From NCBI GenBank assembly GCA_003990705.1, contig AP018319.1:1-64000 (forward strand): DNA of 64,000 nt, written 5' to 3'. Origin of the DNA: Nostoc sp. HK-01. Its GTDB lineage: Bacteria; Cyanobacteriota; Cyanobacteriia; Cyanobacteriales; Nostocaceae. This document shows positions 46,417-55,753 of the stretch, in pieces. Position numbers and translations under genes: made by a program. Position 1 is the stretch's first letter, and the number at the start of each line of letters is the position of its first letter. The notes beneath the pieces are model-generated. The model was not told where the DNA came from. It did not search any database and saw only the letters and a program-made list of their open reading frames with translations.

Positions 46417-47151
46417 CTACAATTGAATGGATACAAACATATCAGTGGCATCTGGAAATATTTTGAATGGTTTTATTCGCCAATCGGCACAATCAATACT
46501 ATTAATTACTGAATGCAAAACTTCAATGTCTAAAACTGTGGAGTGTCCAACACCTTTTGGATTTGAATAATTCAAAGATTCAGCTTCAATCTCAGAAATT
46601 ATATTAAATACAACTGGCTTCTTAGCGCACTTGACCATTTTATTGACAAAATATTCAAAAAATAAGTTGTATTCTCTTACTCTGGTTACTAAAACTCCTA
46701 AAGCTATGACAATATCGAATTGTTTTTCTGGAAAAAATGAAGCCTGAACGAAATTATACTTTTGAAATTTCCTTCTAGGGTATTTCTCTTTAGCTGCTGA
46801 TATAAACGCAGGCACAATATCAATACCTAAGTAATCTAATTTATGGGAATACGGCAAATTTAACATTAAATAATCAAGTAATTCGCCTTTACCACAACCT
46901 ATATCTAATAGTGAATAATTTGGCTCTATTACTACATCTGACAAAAGGTTAGCAAAAACACTAAAGTCTCTTGTTTCTGCTCTTTCGTTCAGGCTTTTAG
47001 CTGATAATATCCCCTCTTTAAGTATTAGCTCATTATAATGCTCACTTATTTTCTGCCCATCTTCTAACCAGATATCTATGAGTGACTGAGATAATTCTTC
47101 CATTTTATGATAATTACTCAAATTGATTACACAACAAATTTCTGATTCCAC
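46417..47151 (-). CDS. SAM-dependent methyltransferase
   Basis: A 244-residue protein (or about 228 from MEELSQSLID at 47103). Motif I is LLDIGCGKGELLDYL (about residues 80-94), followed by LDYLGIDIVPAFI and FDIVIALGVLV. The C-terminal part is variable. The substrate is unknown; the layout resembles class I small-molecule or natural-product methyltransferases. It stands alone on the minus strand. Confidence 0.75.
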   Translation of the reverse strand: MESEICCVINLSNYHKMEELSQSLIDIWLEDGQKISEHYNELILKEGILSAKSLNERAETRDFSVFANLLSDVVIEPNYSLLDIGCGKGELLDYLMLNLPYSHKLDYLGIDIVPAFISAAKEKYPRRKFQKYNFVQASFFPEKQFDIVIALGVLVTRVREYNLFFEYFVNKMVKCAKKPVVFNIISEIEAESLNYSNPKGVGHSTVLDIEVLHSVINSIDCADWRIKPFKIFPDATDMFVSIQL

Positions 47152-47243
47152 TTTGTAAGCATTAAAATCCCAAAAGAATATGTCAAGGAGTTGCTAATTA
47201 AATCAAAAACTCAAAAGAAATTGGGGATGCGTAAGCGCTGCAT

Positions 47244-47789
47244 CTATCTTGGCAGCTGTGATTGGATATTTTGTACAAGCATTTCTATAGTTGAAGTGAG
47301 CGCTTGTAATAATTGGGAGTCTTTTATTTCACCTAAACCATTGATTTTTTTTGTCACAAACCCAACAGTCAACTCTCCTCCTTCAACCATGTTTGCGGCT
47401 AATGCAGTCAATGTTAAGCGTAATGAAGCATGAGCTTGAGAACCTCCTAAATCTGAAGGTGATGCGCTAATTGTCACCACAGGTTTACCCACTAATTCAC
47501 CTGACGAAACAATCCAGTCTAAAGCGTTTTTTAGTACTCCGGGCATTCCATAAGCATATTCAGGTGTGCAGATAATTACTCCGTCAGATGTCCCAAGCTG
47601 TTGACGTAAGTTTGTTACCGATATTGGTGGAATTTCGTTGTCAAGTTCCGGGTTAAAGTGGGGTAGGTCTGCCAGCCCTTCGTAAATGGTGAAGTTAACA
47701 TTTAAAGGAGCCAACCCCGCTGCTGCACGTAACAGTGAAGTATTTACAGAACTAGATCTTAAACTTCCCGAAATCGCTAAGATTTTCAT
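47244..47789 (-). CDS. NADPH-dependent FMN reductase
   Basis: A 181-residue flavodoxin-fold reductase. The FMN phosphate loop is AISGSLRSSSVNTSLL (residues 5-20) and the flavin-contacting segment is CTPEYAYGMPGVLKNALDW (about 74-92). This group includes chromate, azo-dye and quinone reductases. It is transcribed divergently from the marR gene, and the shared 280-bp region contains two palindromes that fit MarR operators, so it is probably the regulated target. Location cytosol. Confidence 0.85.
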   Translation of the reverse strand: MKILAISGSLRSSSVNTSLLRAAAGLAPLNVNFTIYEGLADLPHFNPELDNEIPPISVTNLRQQLGTSDGVIICTPEYAYGMPGVLKNALDWIVSSGELVGKPVVTISASPSDLGGSQAHASLRLTLTALAANMVEGGELTVGFVTKKINGLGEIKDSQLLQALTSTIEMLVQNIQSQLPR

Positions 47790-48011
47790 CGCACAAGTTT
47801 CCGCTACTTTGCGTTATTTTCCTACACATTTTGTCTTCTGTTTCATCTATTTTCAGTTAAACCTCATCGTCAATCTTTATCTGAACGACGTGTCCGTTGA
47901 ATGCTTCACGGTCACGGACATAGAGCAGGAGTCAGGATTGCGTTCTGCCTTTTTTAGTTAAAGATTCCTGAGAATATATTTTTCCCAAATTGATATGGTG
48001 AACTAAAAGTA

Positions 48012-48058
48012 GTTTGTTAAACAAACGTTTTTTGTGCTAACGTTTGTTTAAGCAAGCG
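48012..48058. promoter_or_regulatory. Two MarR-type operator palindromes
   Basis: Site 1 is the perfect palindrome GTTTGTTAAACAAAC (48012-48026). Site 2 is the imperfect CGTTTGTTTAAGCAAGCG (48041-48058). They share the half-site CGTTTGTTT and lie about 29 bp apart centre to centre, just upstream of the marR start at 48070 and within the divergent region to the FMN reductase. This is the usual place for autoregulatory MarR binding. Confidence 0.6.
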
Positions 48059-48069
48059 TTTTTGGTTCT

Positions 48070-48636
48070 ATGAAGAGACGAATATCCTCCAAGCAATCTG
48101 CTGAAGTACCAAAGCGGGAAAGCCCATCAGTTAATTCGCATACTTTTAGTGATCACGATTTAGACTGGGAGCCTTTGCCAGAATGTCTAAGTCACTGGAC
48201 AGGCTTTGTACTTCACTGGGTGACTGAACTTGGCGCACAGTTTTATACCCGTGCTATGACTCCCTTAAATCTGCGCCCGCTCCAGGTTGGTATCCTCCAA
48301 TTACTGGCTGCTGAAGGTGCAATGGTTCAAGCACGATTAGGTGACAAACTTCGTGTTGATAAAGCTAGTATGGTTACTTTGCTCAATGACCTAGAACAGC
48401 AGGGCTTAATTGAACGACGACCTCATCCGAGCGATCGCCGAGCCTACGAAGTTTATCTTTTAGAGGCTGGCAAACAACGACTCCAACAAGCAGAATCTGC
48501 TTCAATTGATGCAGCAAAACAATTCTTCGCTGCTTTAACACTAGAAGAACAACAGACTCTGAATAGACTGCTAAAGCGTGTTGCGACCAGCAACGTTTCA
48601 TGGAAATCAACCACAGCCAAAGATGTTGACGAATAA
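48070..48636 (+). CDS. MarR-family transcriptional regulator
   Basis: A 188-residue regulator. After a polar N-terminal extension (about residues 1-35) comes the winged-helix core: LNLRPLQVGILQLLAAEGAM, recognition helix DKASMVTLLNDLEQQGLIER (about 97-116) and the wing RRPHPSDRRAYEVYLLEAG with the conserved DRR. It likely binds the palindromes at 48012-48058, repressing itself and the divergent FMN reductase, with release by a phenolic, quinone or oxidant signal; the signal is inference. Confidence 0.85.
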   Translation: MKRRISSKQSAEVPKRESPSVNSHTFSDHDLDWEPLPECLSHWTGFVLHWVTELGAQFYTRAMTPLNLRPLQVGILQLLAAEGAMVQARLGDKLRVDKASMVTLLNDLEQQGLIERRPHPSDRRAYEVYLLEAGKQRLQQAESASIDAAKQFFAALTLEEQQTLNRLLKRVATSNVSWKSTTAKDVDE

Positions 48637-48779
48637 CGCAAGTTTGTTTTGGGGTTATATGAACATGATTCCAGCAGACAGTAGATGTTCTTGACTGATG
48701 AGGCTTGGTAAGTATTTCTATTACCTCAGAAGCCATTAATTGATTTGCATTCATCAGTAATATAGGAAATACAAACATC

Positions 48780-49244
48780 ATGAGCATAGAAATTATTGTT
48801 TTCGTGATTGCAGCTTCTGCAACATTTTTCAACAATGCTCTGCATTGGTACACACAGGTCACTACTTATCCACTCTTTGCTTGGGTTGGACAAACAGAGT
48901 TTGTATCCTTTCACAAAGAATATGAACGCAGGCTCCCGTTTAGTATCTACATACCTTATGTGTTGCTGATGCTAAGTACACTGCTACTGGCATTTGTACA
49001 TCCAGTAGAAGTTAAGCTTGGCTGGGTACTTATGTTGCTTGTGCTGAACGCATCAATTATGATCACCAGCCTCACGTTTGCTGTTCCAATTCATAATCGA
49101 CTCCAGCGCCAAGGGTATTCTGATAAAGCCTGCATCCGCAAACTGATTCAATATAACAGTCTTAGACTTATTGCCTCATCAACTAGCAGTATTATTATGC
49201 TGTATTTGCTGATAGGTTTGTTGTTAAATCGGACAGCTACTTAA
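48780..49244 (+). CDS. Four-helix membrane protein
   Basis: A 154-residue protein with four hydrophobic segments (about residues 4-22, 56-78, 80-102 and 130-150). The motif NNALHWYTQVTTYPLFAWVG with HKEYERRLPFSIYIPY resembles small DUF1772/anthrone-oxygenase-like membrane proteins, but the match is weak. It lies 143 bp after marR on the same strand and may belong to the same regulon. Function unknown. Confidence 0.6.
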   Translation: MSIEIIVFVIAASATFFNNALHWYTQVTTYPLFAWVGQTEFVSFHKEYERRLPFSIYIPYVLLMLSTLLLAFVHPVEVKLGWVLMLLVLNASIMITSLTFAVPIHNRLQRQGYSDKACIRKLIQYNSLRLIASSTSSIIMLYLLIGLLLNRTAT

Positions 49245-49274
49245 AATTAGTCGCTTTATTTTTTTACTAACAAA

Positions 49275-52200
49275 TTATCTTTGTAGTCCTGCTACCTGTT
49301 TTTTAGTTTCTAAAACCTCATCAACTTTGCTATTAGCACTCTCAAACTGCTGCACAATTTCCGGTGTCAATTTGTTAATCTGCACTCTCCCAGCTTGCAC
49401 ACGCAGAATTACATCACCCTTTGAGTGCGCGATCGCCCAAGAACGTTGCTCAGGGTGAAAGCTGACATCGTAAATCTTACCCTGGACACGGGTCGTACCA
49501 TCTTCTTCACACTGACCCAAAGCTGACACGATTTTGTGAGCGATTTGGGCGATTCGGTTAACTGTATCTTTCTCCATTGCTTCTCTTGCTTGGGGCGATA
49601 ATTGCCCAGTAACCTTAAACTCATTGGCGATTTGGACAATGCGTTGTTTGTAATCTTCTGATTTTCCCAGGTTGTTAGCAGTGGCGTACCATGAGCGCAA
49701 GTGGTCGATGGTTATAGTTTGAGATTCTTGGCTGGGGACGGCTTTGTTTTGCTGCTCCTCAAACGGTACTATCTGACCGTTCACATAATCGCCCAGGGGT
49801 TCCATGTTAAGTCCCCACACTTGGGGCTTGCCCGTGAACAGTTCTGGCAAAGCTTTAGCTGAGTGCTTTTCCATTTGCACCCACTGCTGCTGATACTGGG
49901 TGTCGGCAATCATCTGCTGCGTGATTTGATACTGTTTGCCAACTCGGAAAGCGACTTGCTTCCCGCCGCCAGAAGCTAGAGCAATGTCTCCTTCTTTAAA
50001 CCCATATTGCTTATACGGTTCATACGCCCTGGTGGTGTGAACTCTGCCATGCCCCCGCATCGCATCAATGCAAGTATTCACTGGGAGGGGATTGGCTTCC
50101 CCGTGCAGCATGAGGGGGAAATTCATGGGTATGGGCTTGCCGGATATAACTACTGGTTCATTTATACTAGTATGTAGCGTAGACTGTGGATTTTGGGATG
50201 ATATTACTGTATTAGCTCCTAAGAGAACCTTTGGAGATTCAATTATAGTGACAACTGGCTGTGGCGGTTTGAGATGCTTTGGTCTATCTGGCAGCGATCG
50301 CAATTTCTTCTCGTATTCAGTCTGGGAATCAATCACTTCTCCAAATTTCTTGGCCATCGCCTCAAAAACTGGTTCAGGGATGGACGAATTCGCTAGGTTG
50401 AACACCGCTAGTCCCTTCTTGGTTTCTAGTGGCACATCTTCCTTTGGTAATTGGGCAATCGCTATGTTCTTTTCGTTCAACCACTTGGTCACAGTCTCAA
50501 CTTTATGATTGTCCACAGCCATCTTTGTGATGCCAAGTTCTTTATCTTCTGGCGTTGCAAAAAGAATAGTTGGGCGTTCTTTGATTTGGTACAAAATTGC
50601 CGCAGTTTTTTCGATTGCTCTGTGTTGTTCTTCCGACGTTATCTGTTGACCAAACACATGATTTTCCTTAACCCAAACCTCTGGGTATTCAATGGTATCC
50701 GGGTCAACCTTGACTACCATTGTGGTGTTGAAGTTACTCTGAAGCGTCACATTAATTGGAGTCAGTTTCCCAAATTGTAGCGCCCCCAAATTTTTGATTG
50801 CTTCTTTATCCTTATTAAAAAACAAAACTCCCAAAGGTTCCCCATTTAAAAACACGGCATCTCTTACTTGAGATTGGGGTACTTCTAGGGTAAGTTTTCT
50901 GTATTCTTTATCTGCGAATTTTTGACCTTCATAATCGTAAGAATTAGTTTTATCAATCTTTATAAAATTCCCATTTGGTGACTCAGCTATCACAAAAGCA
51001 TTGTGTTTTTCGGATATGGTCGTAAGCTTGAGATTAAGAGATTTCCCGTCAGCAAGATAGTTTACTGCCTGAAGTTGTTTGATAGAGTCGGCATCCAACT
51101 CTCCAAGAGTTTTACCATCTAATTTGATTTTTACTACTCCTGTGGGAACTGGTACTTTACCAATTTCCAATGTTACGGATTCACCATTCCATGTCTTGTC
51201 AGCGTAAGAAAACTTTTTGATTTCTCTGATGGTAAACTCTACTGCTTCTTTTCCTGGCACAACAACAGTGGCATTAGCAGTCGATGTTTCCCCAGGTAGA
51301 ATTTTAGCTAGAGCTTTTGTCCCAATTGGTAAATGTGCCGTCCTCGGTTCCAATGCAGCGAATTCCCTATATTCGCCATCACCATCGGCAACGAACACTA
51401 ATCTCGAAGCATGGCGCTCGTGTTCCGGTGGGTGGTCACTAGCTCGGATTTCCACATTGTACTTCTCGTCGGGGTTCCATTCTTTACCCTTGAAGTTGTT
51501 AGCCTCATTACTCAGCGTCCCTACTCGCAAATCAGTAAATTGCATCTGCTCCAACCGGGAGACAATTTCATCAGGGAATGCCGCGAACACAAAGTTGGGA
51601 GTCTTTTTCTGGATTTGACTTTTATCAGACTGCTTATCTTCCAACTCATCCTGCCGAGCAGCCCCCACATTCCACGCTGCCGCCGCAGCCGACAATCGCT
51701 CCGACTCTGGTATGCTTTCTCGGTATGCTTCAGCAAATTTGTACGCCTGAGAAAACATTAACCTAGTCTGTCCTTTGGTCAGTTCGGGACGGAATTCAAC
51801 CAGCTTGGCGTTGTTGGTTGTCATTCCAGGTTTGAGGTTATTTTCCTCAACTGACTGTGAGCTAACGTTTCCCAATCTACGGAATTTGGGCTGGCCGTTA
51901 TCGTCAAGCTCGTTGTCAATTTGGGCTAGTGCTAGTAATTTGTTACTTCGTTTATCTGTCTCCAGTTTTAAGTTAATGGACTGCGCCTTCCAAATGCCAG
52001 GATGCTTGTAGCGCAGGAGGTTCGTCATCTCTAGCTTTGTACCCTGTTGGGTTTCGATGATGGCGCTTGGCCCTCGCTCAGTTTCCCGCCGCCGTTCCAT
52101 CCCTACTGCGGCGTTGTAGAGTTTATCGAACTCATATTTGGCGGCGATCGCGCTAAATCTCTGCTGGGGTGTAAATTCTACTCCTTGAAATAGGTTACTG

Positions 52201-54464
52201 AATTGGACTATAGGGCGGGATTCTAACTTTGATTCTTGGAAGTATTTGTTGGTTTGATTAATTAATAATTCTACTGGAGAGTAACCCTCTGTTTTTATCC
52301 CAGAATTTAAATAAGCTGTTGGTGATTTTTTGTCTTTAATATAGTTAACTTGGCGATATAAATAGCGATTATTTTCTTTAATCAAGCCCATTTCAGGTTT
52401 TCTGGAGCTTTTGAATAAATCCACCGCAATTTGGTTGTGATAACACGCCTCCTCAATCATTTTACGATACAATTGGCGATTAGTATTCATCGCTTGCTCA
52501 ATGATTTCAGGCGTTCTATTTGGGTTTTGAGCGAGTGTTACAAACTCTTGTATATTAGGTTTATATTCTTCCCTAATTTGTTTCGGATTATTTTGATAAT
52601 TTTCTGATTCTAATAATTTTTCATAATGTTCTAGCACTCGGTCTAAGTACGCTGATTTTTGCTCAGAAGTTCCGTAAGTTTTAAGGATTTCGATTTCAGA
52701 CTCTAAAGATAAAAGTGAGGTCACTTGATTATTAATAATGCCCACACTGATGCCATCGCTCATGTGTATGGCTATCTGCTCAAATGGTGGTTGCTCTGAG
52801 TTAATATAGAATGATTGTTTCTTTTCTTTAACAGTAGGAGCGTAAGCATTTTCTCTCTGATTTCTGTACTCCGCTTCTGCTGTAAGATTGGGGTATTTCC
52901 TAGCAAGTGCCACACCAATGCAGTCGCCGTCAAAATCTCGTCCCTGGCGTTCTGATTCGGTTTCTAATGGCGCTATTTCGTCGGGCTGAAGTCTCGCTTT
53001 GATGCGTTTTAAATCTTCATCGTTGACGATGATAATTCCTTTTAACGGTTCACCATCTGGCCCTAATCGGTCATCGACAAGCTTGTTAGTTGAAACACAC
53101 AACCCGTTAGAGTTTAGGAATGGTGAACGGAAATTAAGAATTTTTTCCCCTTCATCCAACCAAGGCACACAGATTTCTCCGTTCTTCAATTCCTTGGATG
53201 GGATAATCATAGCTCTATCAAAAGTCAGTGTCCGCCCCTGTGCGATATCTCTCCATTCCCCCTGAACGAATTTTGTAAGTTCTTTTCTGACTTTCTCTGT
53301 TTCTAAAATTTGGTTATGTCCACTCACCAAATCAGCTTTGATGAGCTTGTACATTAATAAATCATCTTTCTGTGACCCTTCATCCAAATCATCACTTGCT
53401 TCAAATTGTTCTTCAGCTTCATTCCAAGTAAGAAGCTCTAATTGTTTAAAAAGTGAACCATCAGCAACTTGTTCAGTAATTTGTTGTTCTAGTGAAGCCT
53501 TTTGTCCTTCCGTGAAAGCCTTACGCTTCTCGTATTTTTCACAGAAAAGTTGTGCTACCTTCCTGGGGTCACTTTGGTTTTCTGCCAGCTTTTGAGCCTG
53601 TGCCTCTAGTTCCTCAGCGAAGTCTTTTATGCCTTGGGGGAATGATGCTAACAATTGAGATATCGCTGTCTTCCCACGCTCTGATTGAGACTTTTCGCCT
53701 AGCCAAATTTTTTGCCTGTATAGTCCTGGTTGAATTTGGGGTTTAATAGCTCCGCCTGGGCGATCCTTATCTGTACCTTTGAAGCTGGAGAGGGGGAGAA
53801 TTAAATCGATTTTGGGTGTATTGTTTGGATCTGCATACCTAATATCGTCCAAATTGTAAGGACGTAGAGTGCCTTTTCCAAACCTATACTTGGTGTCCTC
53901 TCCATCTCCCTCTCTCCAACCAAAGCGATGCTGAATAACGCGATAACTTTTGTCTTTTTGTTCTTCTCTTTTAGTTAGCTTATCGTATAATTGGGTTGAA
54001 ATTTGTCCATAACAGTCTCCTACTAAATTAAAGGCATCTTCTTTTCTAATTATTCCTCCATTTTCTCCAGCCTTAGTCGGATCTGAGTCATCATTTACTA
54101 CTAGAATGTTTAGGGTTTCGTTAATAGAGTTTTTGCAGGAACCTAGAAAAATAGAACCATAAGCACCCCGGTCTTTTCTATCAGGGCATAACTTGTCGAT
54201 TACTTCTAGACATTCTGGCGAACCATATAGCAATCTAGTCTTAGAAGATAATAACAAAATCTGCCCATTTGGATGATTTTTAAAATCTTCTGGGCTACTA
54301 TACTCATCTAGATGTCCAAAAGAAAATTCCTTGCCAGGAAAGTAAAATTCTAGTAGAGTATTATCCAACTTTTCAGTTAAAATTGATTTAGGATTTTTGC
54401 TATCTCCATCAACATGAATCCAATTATTTAGTCTAGTGTCAAAATGTTTAAATTCTAGAGTCAT
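49275..54464 (-). CDS. Giant protein with a double-psi-barrel RNA polymerase signature
   Basis: A 1729-residue protein. At residues 510-514 it has DFDGD in the context ESERQGRDFDGDCIGVALAR. This is the metal-binding signature of the catalytic double-psi beta-barrel shared by RNA polymerase beta', eukaryotic RNA-dependent RNA polymerases (DxDGD) and single-chain phage enzymes such as YonO. About 65 residues before it lies EKILNFRSPFLNSNGLCV, which resembles the NP-x-HPGD segment upstream of the catalytic loop in those enzymes. The N-terminal 300 residues and the C-terminal 700 residues (beta-rich, then helical) are unassigned. No membrane segment is seen. A gene starts divergently 47 bp away. 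I infer a plasmid-encoded single-subunit polymerase; a non-polymerase use of the fold is possible. Confidence 0.65.
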   Translation of the reverse strand: MTLEFKHFDTRLNNWIHVDGDSKNPKSILTEKLDNTLLEFYFPGKEFSFGHLDEYSSPEDFKNHPNGQILLLSSKTRLLYGSPECLEVIDKLCPDRKDRGAYGSIFLGSCKNSINETLNILVVNDDSDPTKAGENGGIIRKEDAFNLVGDCYGQISTQLYDKLTKREEQKDKSYRVIQHRFGWREGDGEDTKYRFGKGTLRPYNLDDIRYADPNNTPKIDLILPLSSFKGTDKDRPGGAIKPQIQPGLYRQKIWLGEKSQSERGKTAISQLLASFPQGIKDFAEELEAQAQKLAENQSDPRKVAQLFCEKYEKRKAFTEGQKASLEQQITEQVADGSLFKQLELLTWNEAEEQFEASDDLDEGSQKDDLLMYKLIKADLVSGHNQILETEKVRKELTKFVQGEWRDIAQGRTLTFDRAMIIPSKELKNGEICVPWLDEGEKILNFRSPFLNSNGLCVSTNKLVDDRLGPDGEPLKGIIIVNDEDLKRIKARLQPDEIAPLETESERQGRDFDGDCIGVALARKYPNLTAEAEYRNQRENAYAPTVKEKKQSFYINSEQPPFEQIAIHMSDGISVGIINNQVTSLLSLESEIEILKTYGTSEQKSAYLDRVLEHYEKLLESENYQNNPKQIREEYKPNIQEFVTLAQNPNRTPEIIEQAMNTNRQLYRKMIEEACYHNQIAVDLFKSSRKPEMGLIKENNRYLYRQVNYIKDKKSPTAYLNSGIKTEGYSPVELLINQTNKYFQESKLESRPIVQFSNLFQGVEFTPQQRFSAIAAKYEFDKLYNAAVGMERRRETERGPSAIIETQQGTKLEMTNLLRYKHPGIWKAQSINLKLETDKRSNKLLALAQIDNELDDNGQPKFRRLGNVSSQSVEENNLKPGMTTNNAKLVEFRPELTKGQTRLMFSQAYKFAEAYRESIPESERLSAAAAAWNVGAARQDELEDKQSDKSQIQKKTPNFVFAAFPDEIVSRLEQMQFTDLRVGTLSNEANNFKGKEWNPDEKYNVEIRASDHPPEHERHASRLVFVADGDGEYREFAALEPRTAHLPIGTKALAKILPGETSTANATVVVPGKEAVEFTIREIKKFSYADKTWNGESVTLEIGKVPVPTGVVKIKLDGKTLGELDADSIKQLQAVNYLADGKSLNLKLTTISEKHNAFVIAESPNGNFIKIDKTNSYDYEGQKFADKEYRKLTLEVPQSQVRDAVFLNGEPLGVLFFNKDKEAIKNLGALQFGKLTPINVTLQSNFNTTMVVKVDPDTIEYPEVWVKENHVFGQQITSEEQHRAIEKTAAILYQIKERPTILFATPEDKELGITKMAVDNHKVETVTKWLNEKNIAIAQLPKEDVPLETKKGLAVFNLANSSIPEPVFEAMAKKFGEVIDSQTEYEKKLRSLPDRPKHLKPPQPVVTIIESPKVLLGANTVISSQNPQSTLHTSINEPVVISGKPIPMNFPLMLHGEANPLPVNTCIDAMRGHGRVHTTRAYEPYKQYGFKEGDIALASGGGKQVAFRVGKQYQITQQMIADTQYQQQWVQMEKHSAKALPELFTGKPQVWGLNMEPLGDYVNGQIVPFEEQQNKAVPSQESQTITIDHLRSWYATANNLGKSEDYKQRIVQIANEFKVTGQLSPQAREAMEKDTVNRIAQIAHKIVSALGQCEEDGTTRVQGKIYDVSFHPEQRSWAIAHSKGDVILRVQAGRVQINKLTPEIVQQFESANSKVDEVLETKKQVAGLQR

Positions 54465-54510
54465 AACTCTTCAAATATTAAATATTTATCAATTTTGTGA
54501 GGTTTCAATT

Positions 54511-55062
54511 ATGTCCACCATAAATATGTCTAGAACCAAAAGATGGTTCAATATGCACAAAAAAGAATTTGATAGCAACGGAAACTTAAAGCATGAAGCT
54601 AGGGAGCAGATGTTCTCTGAAGGCTATAGTAATGAAGCAATTGATGATTACGCTCGTCGGCTAAAAATTAAATACGATAAGTTAAAACATTTGGATGAAA
54701 CCGAACCAGAAGAATGGATAGAATACACCGCCTACGACTTCTTCACGCCCACAGAGAAAGAACAATTTAACCCAGACGGTACTCTCAGAGCCGAGTATAT
54801 TCAATCTGCTTTAAAGCAGGGAATTAGTGAGGGATGGCTGGCAGAAATGGAACGGCGGCAGCAAATTGAAGTTGAAAATTTTAACAGAATGTCAGCATCC
54901 CACGCCGAACAAGGAATTAACTATGGTGCTTGGCTGATGGGAAGTCTCAAACCTGCCAACGGCACATACAAACAACGCCTAGAACAAATGCAGACAGATT
55001 TAAGAAACAACGAGGAACCAAGCAGCCTGCCTTTTGATTTAGACACACTACCGTTCATCTAA
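54511..55062 (+). CDS. Hypothetical protein divergent from the polymerase-like gene
   Basis: Using the ATG at 54511, preceded by a GAGG ribosome binding site at about 54499-54502, the protein has 183 residues. It is acidic and helical: TKRWFNMHKKEFDSNGNLKH, then ARRLKIKYDKLKHLDETEPE and EWIEYTAYDFFTPTEKEQFN. Two stretches share an F-(D/N)-x-(D/N)-G-x-L pattern (FDSNGNL, FNPDGTL), suggesting an internal repeat. It shares a short divergent promoter region with the 1729-residue gene and ends 4 bp inside the Mrr-like gene on the other strand. Function unknown. Confidence 0.65.
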   Translation: MSTINMSRTKRWFNMHKKEFDSNGNLKHEAREQMFSEGYSNEAIDDYARRLKIKYDKLKHLDETEPEEWIEYTAYDFFTPTEKEQFNPDGTLRAEYIQSALKQGISEGWLAEMERRQQIEVENFNRMSASHAEQGINYGAWLMGSLKPANGTYKQRLEQMQTDLRNNEEPSSLPFDLDTLPFI

Positions 55063-55649
55063 ATAAACGAGGTTGATGTTATTTCAACTGGCTTACCTAA
55101 AACAAAATCAACCAACTTCTGACCGCTAATCAAAGTTATCTGGGGACAATCACTAATCATTTGTTTAGACTTGTCCCCAGTTTTTCCTGTGTGAATGAAG
55201 AATCCCCCACTAGCGCCTTCACGATCAATAACTTGTTGGAACTGTTGTATGTGCTGCGAATTAATATAATCCGCATACCGTTTGGCTTGAATCAGGTACA
55301 ATCTGCCTGAAATCCACACACGACCATCCAAACCATCGTCGCCACTGTATTTGAAATTACGCTCAATTCGCCAGCCCTGTTTTTGGCAGCAAATTAATAA
55401 CAACTCCTCAAAAACATAGGGACTAATTTTACGCAGTGTCGCAATTACAGTGGGCAATTCAGGTTTAGGGTGTTTGCTGCGGAGCCATTGCAGAACTGCG
55501 TTGGCGTGGTTGATGTTGCGTTGATGCTTTGTTTGGCGCTTGGGTGATTTTTTCCTTTTTTGTCGTTGTTTAAACTTCTTGGTTGGACTTAATACCCAAA
55601 TTGTTAAAAGTATTACAACAACAATGATGAAGGAAACAATTAGCTCCAC
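55059..55649 (-). CDS. Membrane-anchored Mrr-like restriction endonuclease
   Basis: A 196-residue protein with one N-terminal transmembrane helix (about residues 3-20), a highly basic linker (KQRQKRKKSPKRQTKHQR) and a Mrr-type PD-(D/E)xK nuclease domain. The domain starts PYVFEELLLICCQKQGWRIE (about 78-97), then GDDGLDGRVW with the catalytic Asp and LIQAKRYADYI with the Q-x-K catalytic triplet (about 119-130). Mrr-like enzymes cut foreign or modified DNA. The membrane anchor suggests action at the envelope, for example on incoming DNA; that is inference. It overlaps the end of the opposite gene by 4 bp. Confidence 0.75.
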   Translation of the reverse strand: MELIVSFIIVVVILLTIWVLSPTKKFKQRQKRKKSPKRQTKHQRNINHANAVLQWLRSKHPKPELPTVIATLRKISPYVFEELLLICCQKQGWRIERNFKYSGDDGLDGRVWISGRLYLIQAKRYADYINSQHIQQFQQVIDREGASGGFFIHTGKTGDKSKQMISDCPQITLISGQKLVDFVLGKPVEITSTSFI

Positions 55650-55753
55650 TTATTTGCCTTCAATTTAGTATTAATTATGGTAATTGAGTAGGGCGATCGC
55701 CATCTTTTGAGTGTGAGGGGAAGAGGGGATGCTCTACACCCCCGACATCACAT

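Noticed and set aside
48383-48862. 159-codon minus-strand frame opposite marR
   Set aside because: It is antisense to the marR coding region and has no family pattern.
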